Assembly (NCBI GenBank): GCA_020091685.1 | Contig: CM034607.1 | Location: 10,413,465-10,477,464 of the forward strand | Length of the DNA: 64,000 bases | Direction of reading: 5' to 3' | Source of the DNA: Lutjanus erythropterus | Taxonomy: Eukaryota > Chordata > Actinopteri > Lutjaniformes > Lutjanidae | Position numbers and translations under genes: made by a program | In this document: positions 1-13,800 of the stretch, piece after piece | How positions within the stretch are numbered: the stretch's first letter is position 1 | Layout of the letters: every line of letters begins with the position of its first letter | The notes under the pieces: generated by a model | The model's database searches: none | The model's input: the letters and a program-made list of their open reading frames with translations, nothing else | What the model was told of the DNA's origin: nothing

Positions 1-215
1 TGCGAGCGCAGAAGTGATGCAGTGGCACATTCTCTGGGCTCAGACTGTCTGTCTGCCAATCTGTGTGCCGTCTGTTCATCCCTTTCTGTGTATTGTGTGT
101 GTGTGTGTGCACCTCTATCCTTATGAGGACTGAATGTCCCCACTATGACACAAATTGGGAGAATTCTCTTAAAGAAATGTGTTGTTTTTGTTATTTTGAC
201 CTTGTTCGTTAGGTT

Positions 216-803
216 TAAAGGAGAAATATGTAATATAGTTACTATACTAAAACATAAAATGACCATGATATATATCATCAGAGACTGAGGTAAAATGCAA
301 CAAGCTGGAATACAGGCTTCTCCAACAACAGCAGCCAGCATGTTCTCCTTTGAAATTTCCATTCCGGTACAGATCGTCTGTTCCCTTTACTTCAAACTAA
401 AATTAATGCTGAATGTTTGCTGAATGAGTGAGCATCTGTTTGTTAGTTGCAAGAAATCATTAATAATCTTTTAGAAGGTGTAGATGTTTATGACTGAGGA
501 ATATGTGAATGGAGCAGGCAGTAACTGAACTCCAATGTGTTTTTTTCAGAGCAGCAGGATTTAGCTTTCATTATAACAGATTTAGCTTTACACTGACAGA
601 CAATTTACAGAGTTGTAAACTTACTTACTTTATTAGCTTTTTATTGTCCAGTTATAATTATAATTATAATTATTACTCGCTTTCATCCATAGATCTTATA
701 TTAAACAGAGATTCAATATATTTAATATAATGTCAATGGCTCCAACTCAGTATTTGAACTGCAGTGTTATGGTTAGGGTCTTTCATATTTCTCCTTTAAG
801 GTT
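216..803. mobile_element. MITE family A, copy 1 (TTAA-type, inverted ends)
   Basis: The left end reads TTAAAGGAGAAATATG and the right end is its reverse complement, CATATTTCTCCTTTAA, so a TTAA can be read as the target duplication at both ends. The interior is AT-rich without a credible protein. A related copy is at 44090..44400. TTAA targets point to piggyBac- or Kolobok-type mobilisation, which is an inference. Confidence 0.7.
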
Positions 804-988
804 AAAGGAAAGTTTTGAGTTTAATTGTTCTGTAATAACTATTTAAAGTATATTCTGAACTCATCCATGTGTCTTTGGTAAATCAGCATGCTAACTCCAT
901 AGCATTTGCTGTGCTGAGGTCTAGCATTATGCAGTGTACATAGCTTCTCAGGGTTGGTAGATGTTTCTCTCAGGAATACAAACTGTGT

Positions 989-990
<2 letters not shown>

Positions 991-1033
<43 letters not shown>

Positions 1034-1050
1034 TGTGTGTGTGTGTGTGT
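991..1050. repeat. Compound microsatellite (TG)n(GA)n(TG)n
   Basis: TG repeats, then about 14 GA repeats, then TG repeats, about 110 bases before the exon at 1160. Confidence 0.9.
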
Positions 1051-1159
1051 GAGTGGCCTGCTGAATGGGATGTACTGCAAATCAGTGTTTATGTTCAATT
1101 CCAACTGCCCTGAAACTGAATAAACCAATAACCCTCTGTCTCTCTCTCTCTGTCTCCAG

Positions 1160-1357
1160 AATACAGAGGACCACTTGACGTTCTTGATCACCGTTCCCGC
1201 TGCTCTCTTCTTCTTCCTGTCCATCTTCATCCTCGTCTGCATCGAGTCGGTCTTCAAGCGGATGCTAGGCCTCTTCTCGCTCCTTATATGGGCCTGTTTG
1301 GTCACCATGGGTTACCTGTTCATGTTCTCAGGAGGGATACTAAGCCCCTGGGACCAG
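1160..1357 (+). CDS. adcy2: adcy2 exon 2: membrane helices of M1
   Basis: 198 nt, 66 codons, phase 0 to 0 (residues 1-66). Flanks are CTCCAG before and GTACAT after. It begins [11 protein letters not shown] and ends SPWDQ, matching human ADCY2 after its first helix. Two hydrophobic helices are visible at about residues 5-28 and 35-56, joined by the basic turn ESVFKRM, a hallmark of the type 2/4/7 group. Confidence 0.95.
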
Positions 1358-4300
1358 GTACATAAATGTGTGTTTGTTTTTATGTGTGGGTGTGTGTGTG
1401 TCCGTGTGTGTGTGTGTGTGTGTGAGTTTCTAAAAGAACGTGCAGATACATCTCTGGTCCTGGTTATACCTTCTCTACAGTATATAGAACAGGATTTCTG
1501 GTTGTACATGTGTGGGAGTGCAATCAATGTCACTAACTGCTCACTAAGCTCCACCCCCCATAGTTACTGTTGCTATGCCTGTCAAGCTTTCTGTTCTTGC
1601 ATGGAACATTATGCAGTTCACAATAATAACAGAATTATCATATGGCTTCTTGAGTTCAGACAGGGAGACAAAAGCAGCTTCTCATTTTTATCGAGCATCT
1701 CTTGATATCACTGTCTGACATTATAATTCATGCTAGCCACTTATATAAGCAGTAGCTACCTAGTTAACAGGGTGCAAAATTAATATTAAAATTTCTGTCC
1801 TCCGGCCAAATGTCTAGTGAATGTTCATGTTTTATTAGCCACTCAGTAGATTACCTTTTAGTTGGCTGCTCAGTGAAGAAAATCTGCCAGCCACTTGCAT
1901 ATTTTACCATACCGTTTGACTGGTGTCTGGTGCTAATTATGTGGCTTGCTAGCTAATTAAGCTAATTTTAGCTGTCAGCACTGCTAACACTGTCTCCAGC
2001 TGACTGTTTAATGGTTTTATCTGACTCTTTTTGAAGTGAGAAACCTGTAAAAGGCTTCTCTTAAATGTTCACTGAATGGCTACAGATGCAGCCACCTCAA
2101 ATTTCCAGTTCCTCCCTGGTCAACCCCTGGTCGGTCTGTGATGGGTCCCTGCTGTGACCTCGCAGAAATATTGGCTGTAATGAGATCCCCCAAGATGACT
2201 TAGGGAACACGGGGGGCGACTTGTAACACCCCTAAGTGCAGTTTGTAGAAACCAGTTTCAGTGGTCTATCTACCCACCAGGAGGAGCGGTGAGTGTGGAA
2301 GCTGAAGCGGTTTACTGTAATTCAACAAAGTTATTACTGTACTGTATCAGAAGTATATGTAGGTGTGGGAGTGTGCTTCCCACACAGAGCATATATAATG
2401 ATTATCAGGCTACCAGATCATGAAATATCATAAATATTATGCTTCAAAAGAATTGCAATATGGCTGTGAACTGAATGATGTACAGTAAGTAAAAACAGCA
2501 TTGCAGCATTAGTCTGAGTATCTGACTTTATGTGCAGTGAAACTGAGACGACTTATAATGTATATTGTTTTTGTGGCCTATATAAATGTAATTTACGGTG
2601 TTGTTAGATTTCTGTTAGACCACCCCATGAGGTGGTCTGTTTACAGTATGCACGAAAATGTTGGTTTTCAAAGGCTAAATGACCACAAATATGGACTGAA
2701 GCTGAAAATTTCGTTAGATAAAAACATCTTGTGAATTTTGGAAATGCTTACATAGATCTTTTTTTTTTTTTTTTACTTTTGGACTATACAATGCTCTGTG
2801 CATAAAGTGCGACTGTCGCACGAAGCTTGACTTCACCTTATTAATTTGTCACTGTCTGACTAAACAGCCTCATGGAAGTGATATTTTAGACAGATTTTTT
2901 TTCTGTCCACATTCACAGGCTGCTGCCCAGCAGAAGGCTGGCACGGTGTGCGCCGTGGTGTTATTCCAACCTCAGCCTAATAAAGTCAGTGATTACTCAA
3001 AGTTTAAAAGCAAAGCTATAAAAAAAAGCTCTCACTCACTTGTGGTGTGCGAATTTTGATGGATTTTAAGGCCAAAATGCACTAAAGGTGTCTGACGCTC
3101 GCGTTTTTAAGTACGCCGATTATTCAAAATGGCATAACACACACCGAAAGCATCTTGACACACGTCAAACTGTCTTGACGCTCTTACTCTGGGCACGTTT
3201 TGATTTTGGAGTGTTAAAATGAGGACCAGAGCTTTTTTTTCTGCAGCTGCAGTGTGTTTGAGGAGAATAAAATAGAATTAAAAATAAAACAGGTACAATA
3301 AAAAAGAAGAGAGAGAAAAAAAATCAATGTCAGTACAAGTGTATGCTATATTTTTATCGCTTGACCTCATCTGACAGAAAAACAAGTTTATATAAGCCAA
3401 ATATTGCTCTCTCCTAAGCAACCACACTCAACTGGCAAAATCAGTGGTTTTGTCTCACAGAACACAAAAGATTGCGGTCCATCGCTGCCTTGATCATTTA
3501 GCTTGATTGTGTTATTGTTTGACTTCGTTGATTTAAATTGAATCACTGAAATCACACACTAACGAACAAACCAATCCAAGCAGTGGTAGTTCAGCAACTT
3601 CTGTGTTCGTCAAGGTGAAATGTCTGATTTTGCGAATGGAGTCTGGCCAAAGGCTGCCTGATGGCAAGTTTAAGTCATGACAATATTCTAAATTAAATTA
3701 GGGTCATCTACTTTAGGTAACAGACTTACTGTGGATAAGTCCCTTATACTGTCCCACTTAAAATTATCTGGACTATCCCCTTAAAGCAGACAAACACATT
3801 ATTGAATTGTTTACATTTCAGCTCTTGTATTTTTAGTTTTGAAGACAGCCAAAAATAAGTAGTATAGCTTTTACTATTGTTTTGGGATGTGGAGAAATTC
3901 AAAGCTTTTGCAAGTCTGGCAAATGGTCACTTAAAAGTACAAAGGTTATGACCCACAGGGCAGAGTGAAGCAACAATTCATCAAAATATGTGCAGGGACC
4001 AAACCAACCAGTGACCGTTCCTGCAAAGAAAATACACAAACAATCACAGCAGCATCAACTTTATATTTTATTATCACACTCCTATAAATCCTGGGGAGAG
4101 CTTTGACACGTGCATGTCTATTCATGAGTGTTACTGTGATTGCATGTCTGTGTTTGAGGTCAGTTTAGGTGTGCCTCTGTAGGTTTGTGTGTGTGTGTGT
4201 GTGCAAACGCTCAGGCGCAAGCACAGAATTAATACCGCATGTGACAGGTGTTAATGAGGCCTGATGAGAGCTGGAGGTGAGCAGATCAGGAGACAGACAC

Positions 4301-4627
4301 ATTAGTTTTCAGCGCCAGACTCCTTCTCTCTCTGTCTCAGGAATCCTATTTTCTCATGCTAGCGCCCTGTCTCCCCCTATTCATCAAATCCCATTTTCTC
4401 TCCCCAGCCTCTCCACCTGCCTCCTCCTCTCCTGTTAAGACCCCCACTCTACCACCCTCCCACCATGCCCAAATTTCCTCTCTCCCTGCTTTTCACCCCC
4501 TTCGCTCCATTCCTCCTTCCTCTGGGGTGGAGATATTTTTACCATCAGCCACCTGTGAGAGCATAATCATTGTGCATTATTAATCGCTCTCTTCTCTTCC
4601 CTTGACTCTCCCACTTATACTCTTACA

Positions 4628-4699
<72 letters not shown>

Positions 4700-6135
4700 C
4701 TCTTACAAAATAAGGGTTCCAAAAGAGTTCTACCCAGAACTATTTGTTTCTGAACAAAGCTTTTTTTGAAGAAATGGTTTGTCAATGGTTCTTTGTAAGA
4801 CTAAGTATCATTTTCATCCAAAGAACCCCTTTTTGGAAAAAGGAGCTCTTGCTGAAGTCCTTTAAGAACTCTTTCATCAAAGGTTTGTCAAGGTCCTACT
4901 ACATATAGGTGTGTTCTAGATAAAAGCCTTGGAATATTGAAGGGCTCTTGGTAGAACCCCCTGGGTGTGTTCTAGATAAAATCCTAGGAATATAAAAAGG
5001 TTTTGGATTGAATACCCTGAGAGGGTTCTGGGTAAAACCTTTTTCAGATGGTTTAAGGTAAACCCTTAAACTGGGTTCTAGGTAGAACTCTTCAAAGGTT
5101 CCAATGGGAACTTTTATAAAAGGTTCCACCAGGAACTATGAAGGGTTCTCTTATGAGGACAAGCTGAAGAACCCTTTATGGTTCTAGTCAGCACTTTGAT
5201 GTCTATGAGTGTATCATCAAAAAAGAAAGAAAGAAAGCTTGTAGGGGAGCAGAAATCCGTTGAAAAGAGAACAGCTGGAATTGCAGCCCGCTCTCAGTGG
5301 GGTTGGATTGATTGTGATTACGGAGAGAACAGCATGTCTGATGGAGCACACAGAGCTAATAACAGCGAAGGCCTGAAAAGGAGAGAGAGACAGAGAAAAA
5401 GAGAGATAGAGAGAAACCGGTGCTCTGCTCAGTCATTCACTTTCAACCCCTCCGCTCCACCCAAACATGCTTGCCTGCTCTCTTTCTTCTTTTGCACACA
5501 CACAAAAAAATATCTTGTCCACATACAGTAAAAGCTGTGTGTGCCACCATCTAGCTGCATTACCCTGTTAGTCTGGCCTTTATTCAATTTCTCTGAGGGC
5601 CACAGCTCTTTCCAGAAGGCAGATTGAACATGGCTGCCACACCTGGTACCCCATCAAGATGCAGTCACACTGACCTGTGCATGAATGCATGTTGGCACAA
5701 AAGACATGGGTGTGCTTACATCCAAAAACTTCAGCTGACTGTTAGACCCTTATTAGACTTTATTAGAAGTTAATTAGGGATATGCTACAACAGAACTGTA
5801 CTGTAAAGTTTTTTTGTTGTTGTTGTTGTTATAATGTGTCCCAAATTACCCTATACTAAATATTCATAAGGGTCTAATAAACAGTCTACTACTGTATAAT
5901 AAAGAATATATTATTTGGAGTTTTTGTCTAACTGGCATTGATATTGGTAAAGTATGGGTTGTTACGTCTTAACAGTGTACTTCAAAATGAAGCGCACATC
6001 CGTCAGCTCATAAATGCTAAAGTGAGCAAAGAGCAAAACATTTTTGATGTGGGTAATCAAGTGTGTGTGTGTGTCTGTGTGTGTTTGGAAGTAAGTGAGC
6101 GTGTGCTGAAACACAGAGAGGGTTGTGTGCTCAGA

Positions 6136-6179
<44 letters not shown>

Positions 6180-9100
6180 AAAAAAGTCATTGAAGAAGCC
6201 GAAGAAGTGAGATGATGGCAGCAGCTCCCATCTGGAGGTGTTTGAGGGGGTATTAGGATTCAGGCCGGAGTGCTGTGGGGATGGAGTGTGTCTGGCTCGC
6301 CTGCGAGGCAGACAGAAGCAGGTGACGCACCTGAAATTGGACTGCCATTCTCCATTCCCACAGCAGACGTCACACACTCCAACTACCCTCCGTCCCTCGC
6401 TTTTTTTTTTTCTTTTTTCTTCAGAGGTGGGAGTTCGGGGTTAGCAGTTGAAGGTTATGGCAAAATGTACAAGACCTTCAAAACACCACATCTGCTCCGA
6501 CGTCAGCATCTTTCCCTATGTTGGTTCCCCTGGCAACAGAAAATCTAAGCCTACACAAAACACCTCTCTCTGTGTCCTCTGTGTTCAGGTCTTCTTTCAG
6601 AAGAAACTCGGTCAACCAGACAATCACTTATATCCAGTGTTCTAGTCTTGTTATCTGTGAAACCTATGTTTTCGCTTGATAACACACTACATGTCGGTTG
6701 AGAATATCTTTGCAATGGATCACTGAGTCCCCTGTCGCTGCAAATAATGCTTATGATATTGATGTAATAAACACTGTGAGTAGCATGTGAAAACCTTTTA
6801 CAACTAGCACTGAATGCTAGCTGGGTGCAAAGGACTTAGAAGTGCAATATACTTTCTTCATACAGATGCATGTGCTGACCTGGTCTCAATTACAAAAGAG
6901 CTACCTGCTTAAAGGTGTGTTTTGTAACTGAAGACAAGCTTGGCTGTAAGACAGTGGATAAACACTTCACTTCCTCTAAATCCTTCACAATAAACGTCCT
7001 CTGTTATTTTAGGAGCAGAATCAGGAAGCGTTGAGTTTTCATTAACAGTAGCTTAACATGACTTCTGTACGACTGACAGCGAACATGAAACAGTGAAATA
7101 AAGCAGATAACTCTAAGTACAAACAGTGATGCAGGAGAGAAACTAAACTTCAAACCACAGAGATTCAGTTATAAGCTACAGAAGTACTGAGAGCTGGACA
7201 CACAGAGGCTGAATCTGTTCCTGCTTGGAGGCGGGCTGGGCGTGCTTTGGCCCCTCTCCAGCGAGGGGCCCATCTCGGAGGCGACTCGGCACAGCCTGGT
7301 GTTTTAAAAGTGGTCAAACATTTGCTGGTTCCAGCTTCTTAAAGGGACAGTTCACCCCCACATCAAAAGTAGATATTTTTCCTCTTACCTGTAGTGAAAT
7401 TAATCCTCTAGACTGTTGCTTTCTAATAGAAAAGAAAGTATTTCAGTAGATTCTACTGCAGGATGAAAATAGTTCCTATATTAAACTGTTTGAGTAACCA
7501 GGTCATGATTTTTGGAAAGATACATCGTTTTTGAATTTTTTTTTAAATTTAAGAATCACAAGTTGAGTGGCATTTAGCTCATTATATATAGCACTACAGA
7601 CCAGGTAAATGTAACGATTTGCTGCTTTTCTTTGTCATCTATGATAGTGAATGAAGAGTGTTGTACTGTTGTTTTGACAAATTCATCAACTTGTAGATGT
7701 TACTTTATGCTCTGAGGAATTCTGACAAGCATTATTCACACTTTTTTGAGATTTTATAGAGTAATCAATTAATCTGTGATGAAAATAATCATTAGTCGCA
7801 GTCTTAACAATTACATGACACAATGGGGTCCAGGTTTGAGCAAAGATCAATTTCAGTCAAAGTTTATTTTTAGTAAATCTGATTCACTCCCAGCTGTCAC
7901 TCTCTGTAGATTCCTGTTTGCAGACCGACTCTCTGAACCTGAAAGACGCAGGAAGTAAACAGGACAGGCAGGAAGGTCAGAGTTCATCTGGTGTCCCAGT
8001 TGAAACGGTGACCCACTCCCACTGGTGGCCAACATAACAGGAAGGGGTGGACAGACAGCAGGGGAAGTGGACAGGGATGAAGGCATCGATGGACAGCACA
8101 GTAGGAAACACACATGTAGCACACACACACGCCCACAGTCCGAGCAGATGGGAGGTCAGGGTAAAAGGCTTTGATGGAAACTTGGAAGAAGACAAGACTG
8201 ATGACAGTGAACAGGCAGGAGATTCCATCTAAATGTTTTGCAGTAAAGCACTACACCGTCTTATTGAAATGAGCAGTCATTGTACTGTACTTCAGTATTT
8301 TTGTGATGCTGCGATGTGTTGTATTTTGTTTTCAAGGCAGGATTTAGGTCTTTGTGATGCTGAGTGAGCAGCCCACTCATCTCTAATAATTCATCATAAA
8401 ATCAACAGTTTATCGTTGGATCTGTGGGCAGCCCACTTAACTCTCTTAACTGGATTCTGTATTAAAACAAAAAGCAGACAGAGTGATGATGCAAAACATA
8501 AATCTCTGGTGGGATTCAACTGCAGGCGTTTTTGTGATCTATATTTTAGTAGTTCTGTGGTAATTTCTGGCATCACTGCAGCACTTGCATGACCGTGCAT
8601 CAGCCAAGAATAGACCCTTTTCACAGCAGCCATTTTGACGTGAAATAGTAGTAGACAGGTGTTACCAGTTATACAAACTAAGGTTCTGTTCCATTCAGGT
8701 CAAACAGAGTCAAAGTGCTGCTGTTGTGCATGTTGGCTCACTGGAAAGGCTTCACTGTATCAATAAAGTGTCAATATATTTATTGTCCACTATGATTGCA
8801 ACTCTGTAAACCAGAAGCGTGATGGTTGTTGAAAGGTTTTTGCTTGCGTATTCCTCTCACACAGTGGCTAAATTATTTATAGCTCTCTGTTAAACAGGAT
8901 TTATAGCCCCGAGAAAAGCTACAAAGTTGAAATAAATTTAGAAAGTTATCAGAACATATTTCAAAACATCAAGAGCTTTGAACAGATCCAAGGTGCATTC
9001 CAAATACTATCAAACTATGTGGTATGCTAGAAAAGGATTTAGTGTGTGCCAATACATTGTATATCAAATGCAATATGACAGTAATGCCAGGATGTCCCAC

Positions 9101-10831
9101 TGCGTCCAGCCGCACTTTGCAGTATGTAATCCATCACGCTTTTCTGGCTACTCTGACCCACAATCCTCTACAACAGAAGATACGTCACACCGACTGAGCG
9201 GCTGAGAGAGCACAAGCAGAGGACAGCTTATTTAGCTGTATTTCCAAATCACATGCTTCTTCTTTTTGCTTGAAATTTCACACCGCTGTGACCACTGTAT
9301 TTACAAGAGGGTTCATGGCACAATGTGATGATCATGTCGTGACAGCTGACCCTTCCACCCCTTTTTGCTCAGCTGAGCAACCGTGGTACCTTGGCCAACT
9401 TTCTCTTTTTTCTGTAAAAAGTGACATATAGTCACATCTTAGCTTGTTCAATAGCTACTGCAATTGGTGGGAAGGGTGAATTGTATTCATACTACATGCA
9501 ACAGTATGTACTAAAAAGTGTGTTTTGGAACACAACACTGGCTTCTTTTGGGCAAATCTGCTTGTTTACCTATTGACATTTTTCCTGTTTCCAGGTGTCC
9601 TTCTTCCTGTTCATCGTGTTTGTTGTCTACACCATGTTGCCCTTCTCCATGAGAGGGGCCATTATCGCCAGCGCCATCACCTGCTCCTCACACACTGTCA
9701 CCCTCAGCGTCTGTCTGGCCTCCAAGGTCACAGAACTGGAGCCTTTGGTCTGGCAGGTAAGACAGATAATTCTTCACGTTATCTCTCAAACTTATGAACA
9801 CGCAGCTCAATACCACAAGACTGTTGAAATCTACAATTTACACAACTTTCTGCTCCTGATGACGCTGCTGTGAGTTTCCCGTTTTGATTTTCTGAAGACA
9901 CAGGGGGTTAGTTTTACAAAAAACAAATAGGCTGTCCCATGCGTGATTAAAAATGATGAGGTGCAACATTTTAATCAAGGCTAGGTTGTAAAGCGGTGAA
10001 TCTGTCCTGTATTGCTGTGACACAGCACATTCAGAAAAGCCTCCAGAGCCAAATGAACTGCCTTTTAATATACCCAAGGAACAGCTCTTAAAACACTGGC
10101 GCTAAATGAACGTACTCTCAATACAGTAACAAAGAAAGTCTCACCACTAGAGAAAACTCATCATGCTTCTAAAAATACGCCAAACAATAAGAATCACAGA
10201 TCAGGAACATGCCGGATAACACTCAGTAGAATTGATTTTGCATCACATGTGCGTCTGAGGCTGACACACACACACACAGAGTGACTCTTCCTTATCAACC
10301 ACCAAAGTCAACACACTGATAACACTCAAACCACAATAGTCTCTTCCTCTCCCTCACACACATACACACAGCGGAAAAGCACACCAACAATAAAACATGC
10401 TCGAAGACGTTCATTTCCCTTGGATACAGCATCAAGGACAACCTATTGATATGCAAGGCCACATTTTAAAGAGCTCGAGGTTAACATAATGGTGCAAGAG
10501 CGCAGAGAGAGTGTGTGCTCTGGCCCACTTTTATGAGGTAATAATGCAGGTGTAAGTGGAAGCTGGTAGATAGTGAGAAAATTGCACCTACATGCATATC
10601 TGGAACATATGTCACCTCCTGACATTATTTTAATGCCTAATTATTGTTGTGTATGTTGTGTGCATGTGGCGTACGTGGCAGATCTTAGCGAATGTGATCA
10701 TCTTCACCTGTGGGAACCTGGCCGGGGCGTACCACAAACACCTGATGGACCTGGCTCTCAAACAGACCTACCAAGACACCTGCAACTGCATCAAGTCGCC
10801 AGTTAAACTTGAGTTTGAGAAGCACCAACAG

Positions 10832-10866
<35 letters not shown>

Positions 10867-13800
10867 GATAGATTTGTGATTAAACTCAATGTCAGTTCCG
10901 GTCATCGGATTGCTGAGGAAGAATGTGACAAGTGCTTTCAGACTACAAATTCTAATACTTTAGTTAACTATACCAGACATAAATTTATCTCTGTATACTC
11001 TAAAAACTACTATTTTTAGCTCTAGGAATAGCAGTGAGTCAGTTGGCTGGTTGGTACATAGGTCCAGTGTTTTGCTCAAGACTGAAATATCTCAGCAACT
11101 ATTTTAACAGACATCAATGGTCAGAGTTTTCTTTAATGTTTTTGTCTGCTTACCTGACTTTTCACAGAGTGTCACAGTTAAGTTGCATTTGTGGGTCTGG
11201 CAAACCTGCAAAAGCAACATATATAGTCACAACTTAATTCAGATAATGTTAGCAAACTAACTAATCTACATCAATCATTAACAATCTAGCATTGCATATA
11301 GTATTATCTAAGTAGCTACGGGGAGCAAAAAAAATTCCCTGGAGAGCAAAGTCAAGACCCGCCCTACTCTGACTCTGACTGGCTAGTACTCATTGACTGT
11401 GTTGGTTTGGGTCAGTTGGGTTGGGCAGATTCTGGGTAGGTTTAGGCACGAGGAGTGAGATTGGATAGGGTTATGGTAAGAATATCAGGGTAAGCCAATC
11501 AGAGGCAGAGTAGGGTGGGTCATGCCTTTGTCACCCTGGGGGAAAAAAAAATCATGTACAGGAAAACGGAAAGGAGAAAGCTGACTAAAGCTCTGCTGGG
11601 TACAAAGCTTTCTCAACTGTTATTGGAACACAGAACAAAAAGGGGTGGGTCTTAGAAAGGTTCACTTCTAATAGAGTTGATAATCCCCAACTTTTCATCC
11701 AGCATCATTGGATCAGAGTTTATTGTATTTCCAATACAAATCAGCAAAACTAATGGCACACCTAATTAGCACATGTTAGCATGCTAACATGCTAAGCTTA
11801 TATGGTAACATTATAAATAGTGTCAGTAAAGTATCGTGAGTATGTTTATTAAGTTTTTCCCAACTGTGGTTTCTGTCACTTTAGATAGTCCTAATCACGC
11901 AATGTTTGTTCAATAGTTAATTTTTCTCATCAAAGAACACCAATACCAAGAAAACAACAAATTAATCATTTGATATAAAAACCATGTTTCACGTCATGCC
12001 TGACAGCTGAGCTCTACCCACAGCAGGGGCATGACCTTGAAAATGCAGCTGATCAGACTGCGTAGATTCTGGCTCCAAAATGGCGTCACCAACTCAAGAT
12101 GGCAGCGCTCGTATTTGGGATATTTCAGCTTCATTTTTGTACAGTGGAAGGCAATAGAGGCATGACCTTGTACATCTTTATGTACAGTGTATGACACAGC
12201 CTATCAGAGCAGCGAGCTCGGCTCTTCACCCCTCTTATTCTACTTTTCCTCTCGTAGACCCACACACTCTGGATAAGAGCCTGAGTGAAATTCAAACATG
12301 CTCTGCCTTATTGCCAAAATGTTTCACTTCTCAGTTTTGTCAGGGATGAGGAGTTGGTAAGTCGGTCATGTCTAAAGAGGCATTATGCAGTGACATTTGC
12401 CTGACATTAGCGTCTTTGCCCTGACATTAGCCATTCTCTCCAACCAGGGAAATGACACATAAAATTACACATTAGTAACTGGTGGTCCACTCAGTAGGGA
12501 ATAACTATGATTATTTTTGAATTGTACCATTTGACGTTTTCCTTACTGAGGGTGAAACTCATAATTATCATTTTTGAATATATTTATTTGTTGAAATATT
12601 ATAAATCCCAAATTACATGCTGTATATTTACAATTTATCATGTTTAAGTTGCTTCTGACATGTTATGTATGTCATTTATTCTACACGTGCAGAACAGTCT
12701 CTTATGTGAAAAATATATTTGATTATCTGATTTTTTCTTTTTCATGTGAATTCAAGTTGTAAAGATTTGTTATAACAGATCAGTTAGATATTCTACTAGA
12801 TGGTATTCGAACGACAGATAATACTTACCTTTAGCTGCAGTCTTCATGTTGGATATGTTCACTGGCATATGTTTCTCTGTACTTGCACCAGTCTAGTATG
12901 AGGATGCATTCAAATGCCAGTGCATCACTAAACAATGCCAAATTTCATTCACTGCCTGAATACAGATCACTTTAGTTCATTAATCAAACACATGATTAAT
13001 AAAAGCTACATCTCTTCAGGCTATTATTCCCCCTCTGCACGCACACAGTCGAGTGTTAATATTGCTTCAGTGCTGAATAAGTAAATAAGTGCGGGTGGTG
13101 TGGGTTTCTATTTTTAGCACACTCCCCCCAACTCCTCTCTCTAGTTAATTTGCTGCTGTGTTTTAGGAAATGAGCCTGTGGTGTGTGAACAATGTAATGA
13201 CCCTCTCTGCTGTGAGCCGCATTTATGAGTCACACCCCCTCAGGCAGCTTTTCACTCTGCCTAATATGCACATACACACACACACACACACCCACACACA
13301 TGCCCAAACGCTCACGCACACCAAAAATCACCCTCAAACAGCCCACTGTCCGATGTAGATGGTGCTAAATTAAAACTCACAAAAACCCACAACATACACG
13401 GTTACACAACAGCAGCTATGGGTGATGGATCGTGCTTTTTTTATTCCCACAGATAACTGACCGTATTATACAATGTTTCGTTTAAGATATTTCCAGTGAA
13501 CTTGAATAGCCTGCATCAACTTTCTCAACAGCAACCATCAAACTTTGATGTCGGCATCTCAGAGTCAAACAGCAACAGCCTCTTTGTGTAGTCACCTTTT
13601 CAACATCAGTAGAGGACTACAAAATCCCTACAGAGAAAAATTCGCTGAAGTAGTGCTGGTAAAGAGACGCATTTTGCTGGAGCCCCCTCGGTGCACGTCA
13701 GCCACGAGACCTGTCACTTTTCAAGTGCGAGGCACTCCTGCAGGTGTAGATGTGCAGCCGTGTTCACAAGCTGGTTATCTTACCCACTGGGTTATATGTC

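Larger units (their letters stand above)
1..1159 (+). other. adcy2: adcy2 intron 1 (3' part)
   Basis: No coding exon was found before 1160; the first exon, with the N-terminus and first membrane helix, must lie upstream. The stretch holds a TTAA-type MITE (216..803) and a compound TG/GA/TG microsatellite (about 991..1050). A CT-rich tract and CAG acceptor end it. Bases 1-215 show only a short TG run (about 97-108). Confidence 0.8.
1358..9594 (+). other. adcy2: adcy2 intron 2
   Basis: 8.2-kb intron with no credible exon. It holds TG repeats (1386..1423), a MITE family B copy (about 3225..3790), a TATC tract (4627..4699), a degenerate minisatellite (4711..5185), TG and GA tracts (6061..6175), an internally deleted family C MITE (7339..7605) and a family D MITE (8608..8765). 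Around 1800-3220, 5200-6050, 6200-7330 and 8800-9590 I see only unassigned AT-rich sequence. Confidence 0.75.

Noticed and set aside
970..1308. 112-codon - strand frame
   Set aside because: Its N-terminal half is the complement of exon 2 and the rest is GA/TG microsatellite.
1358..1705. Open frame continuing past adcy2 exon 2
   Set aside because: It passes a good GT donor into a TG repeat, and homology to ADCY2 stops exactly at 1357.
4627..4699. Regular array that might suggest CRISPR-like structure
   Set aside because: Pure 4-base microsatellite without spacers; the genome is eukaryotic.
4899..5129. Repetitive - strand frame with about 19-residue periodicity
   Set aside because: The period matches the 57-bp minisatellite unit; no start context or homology.
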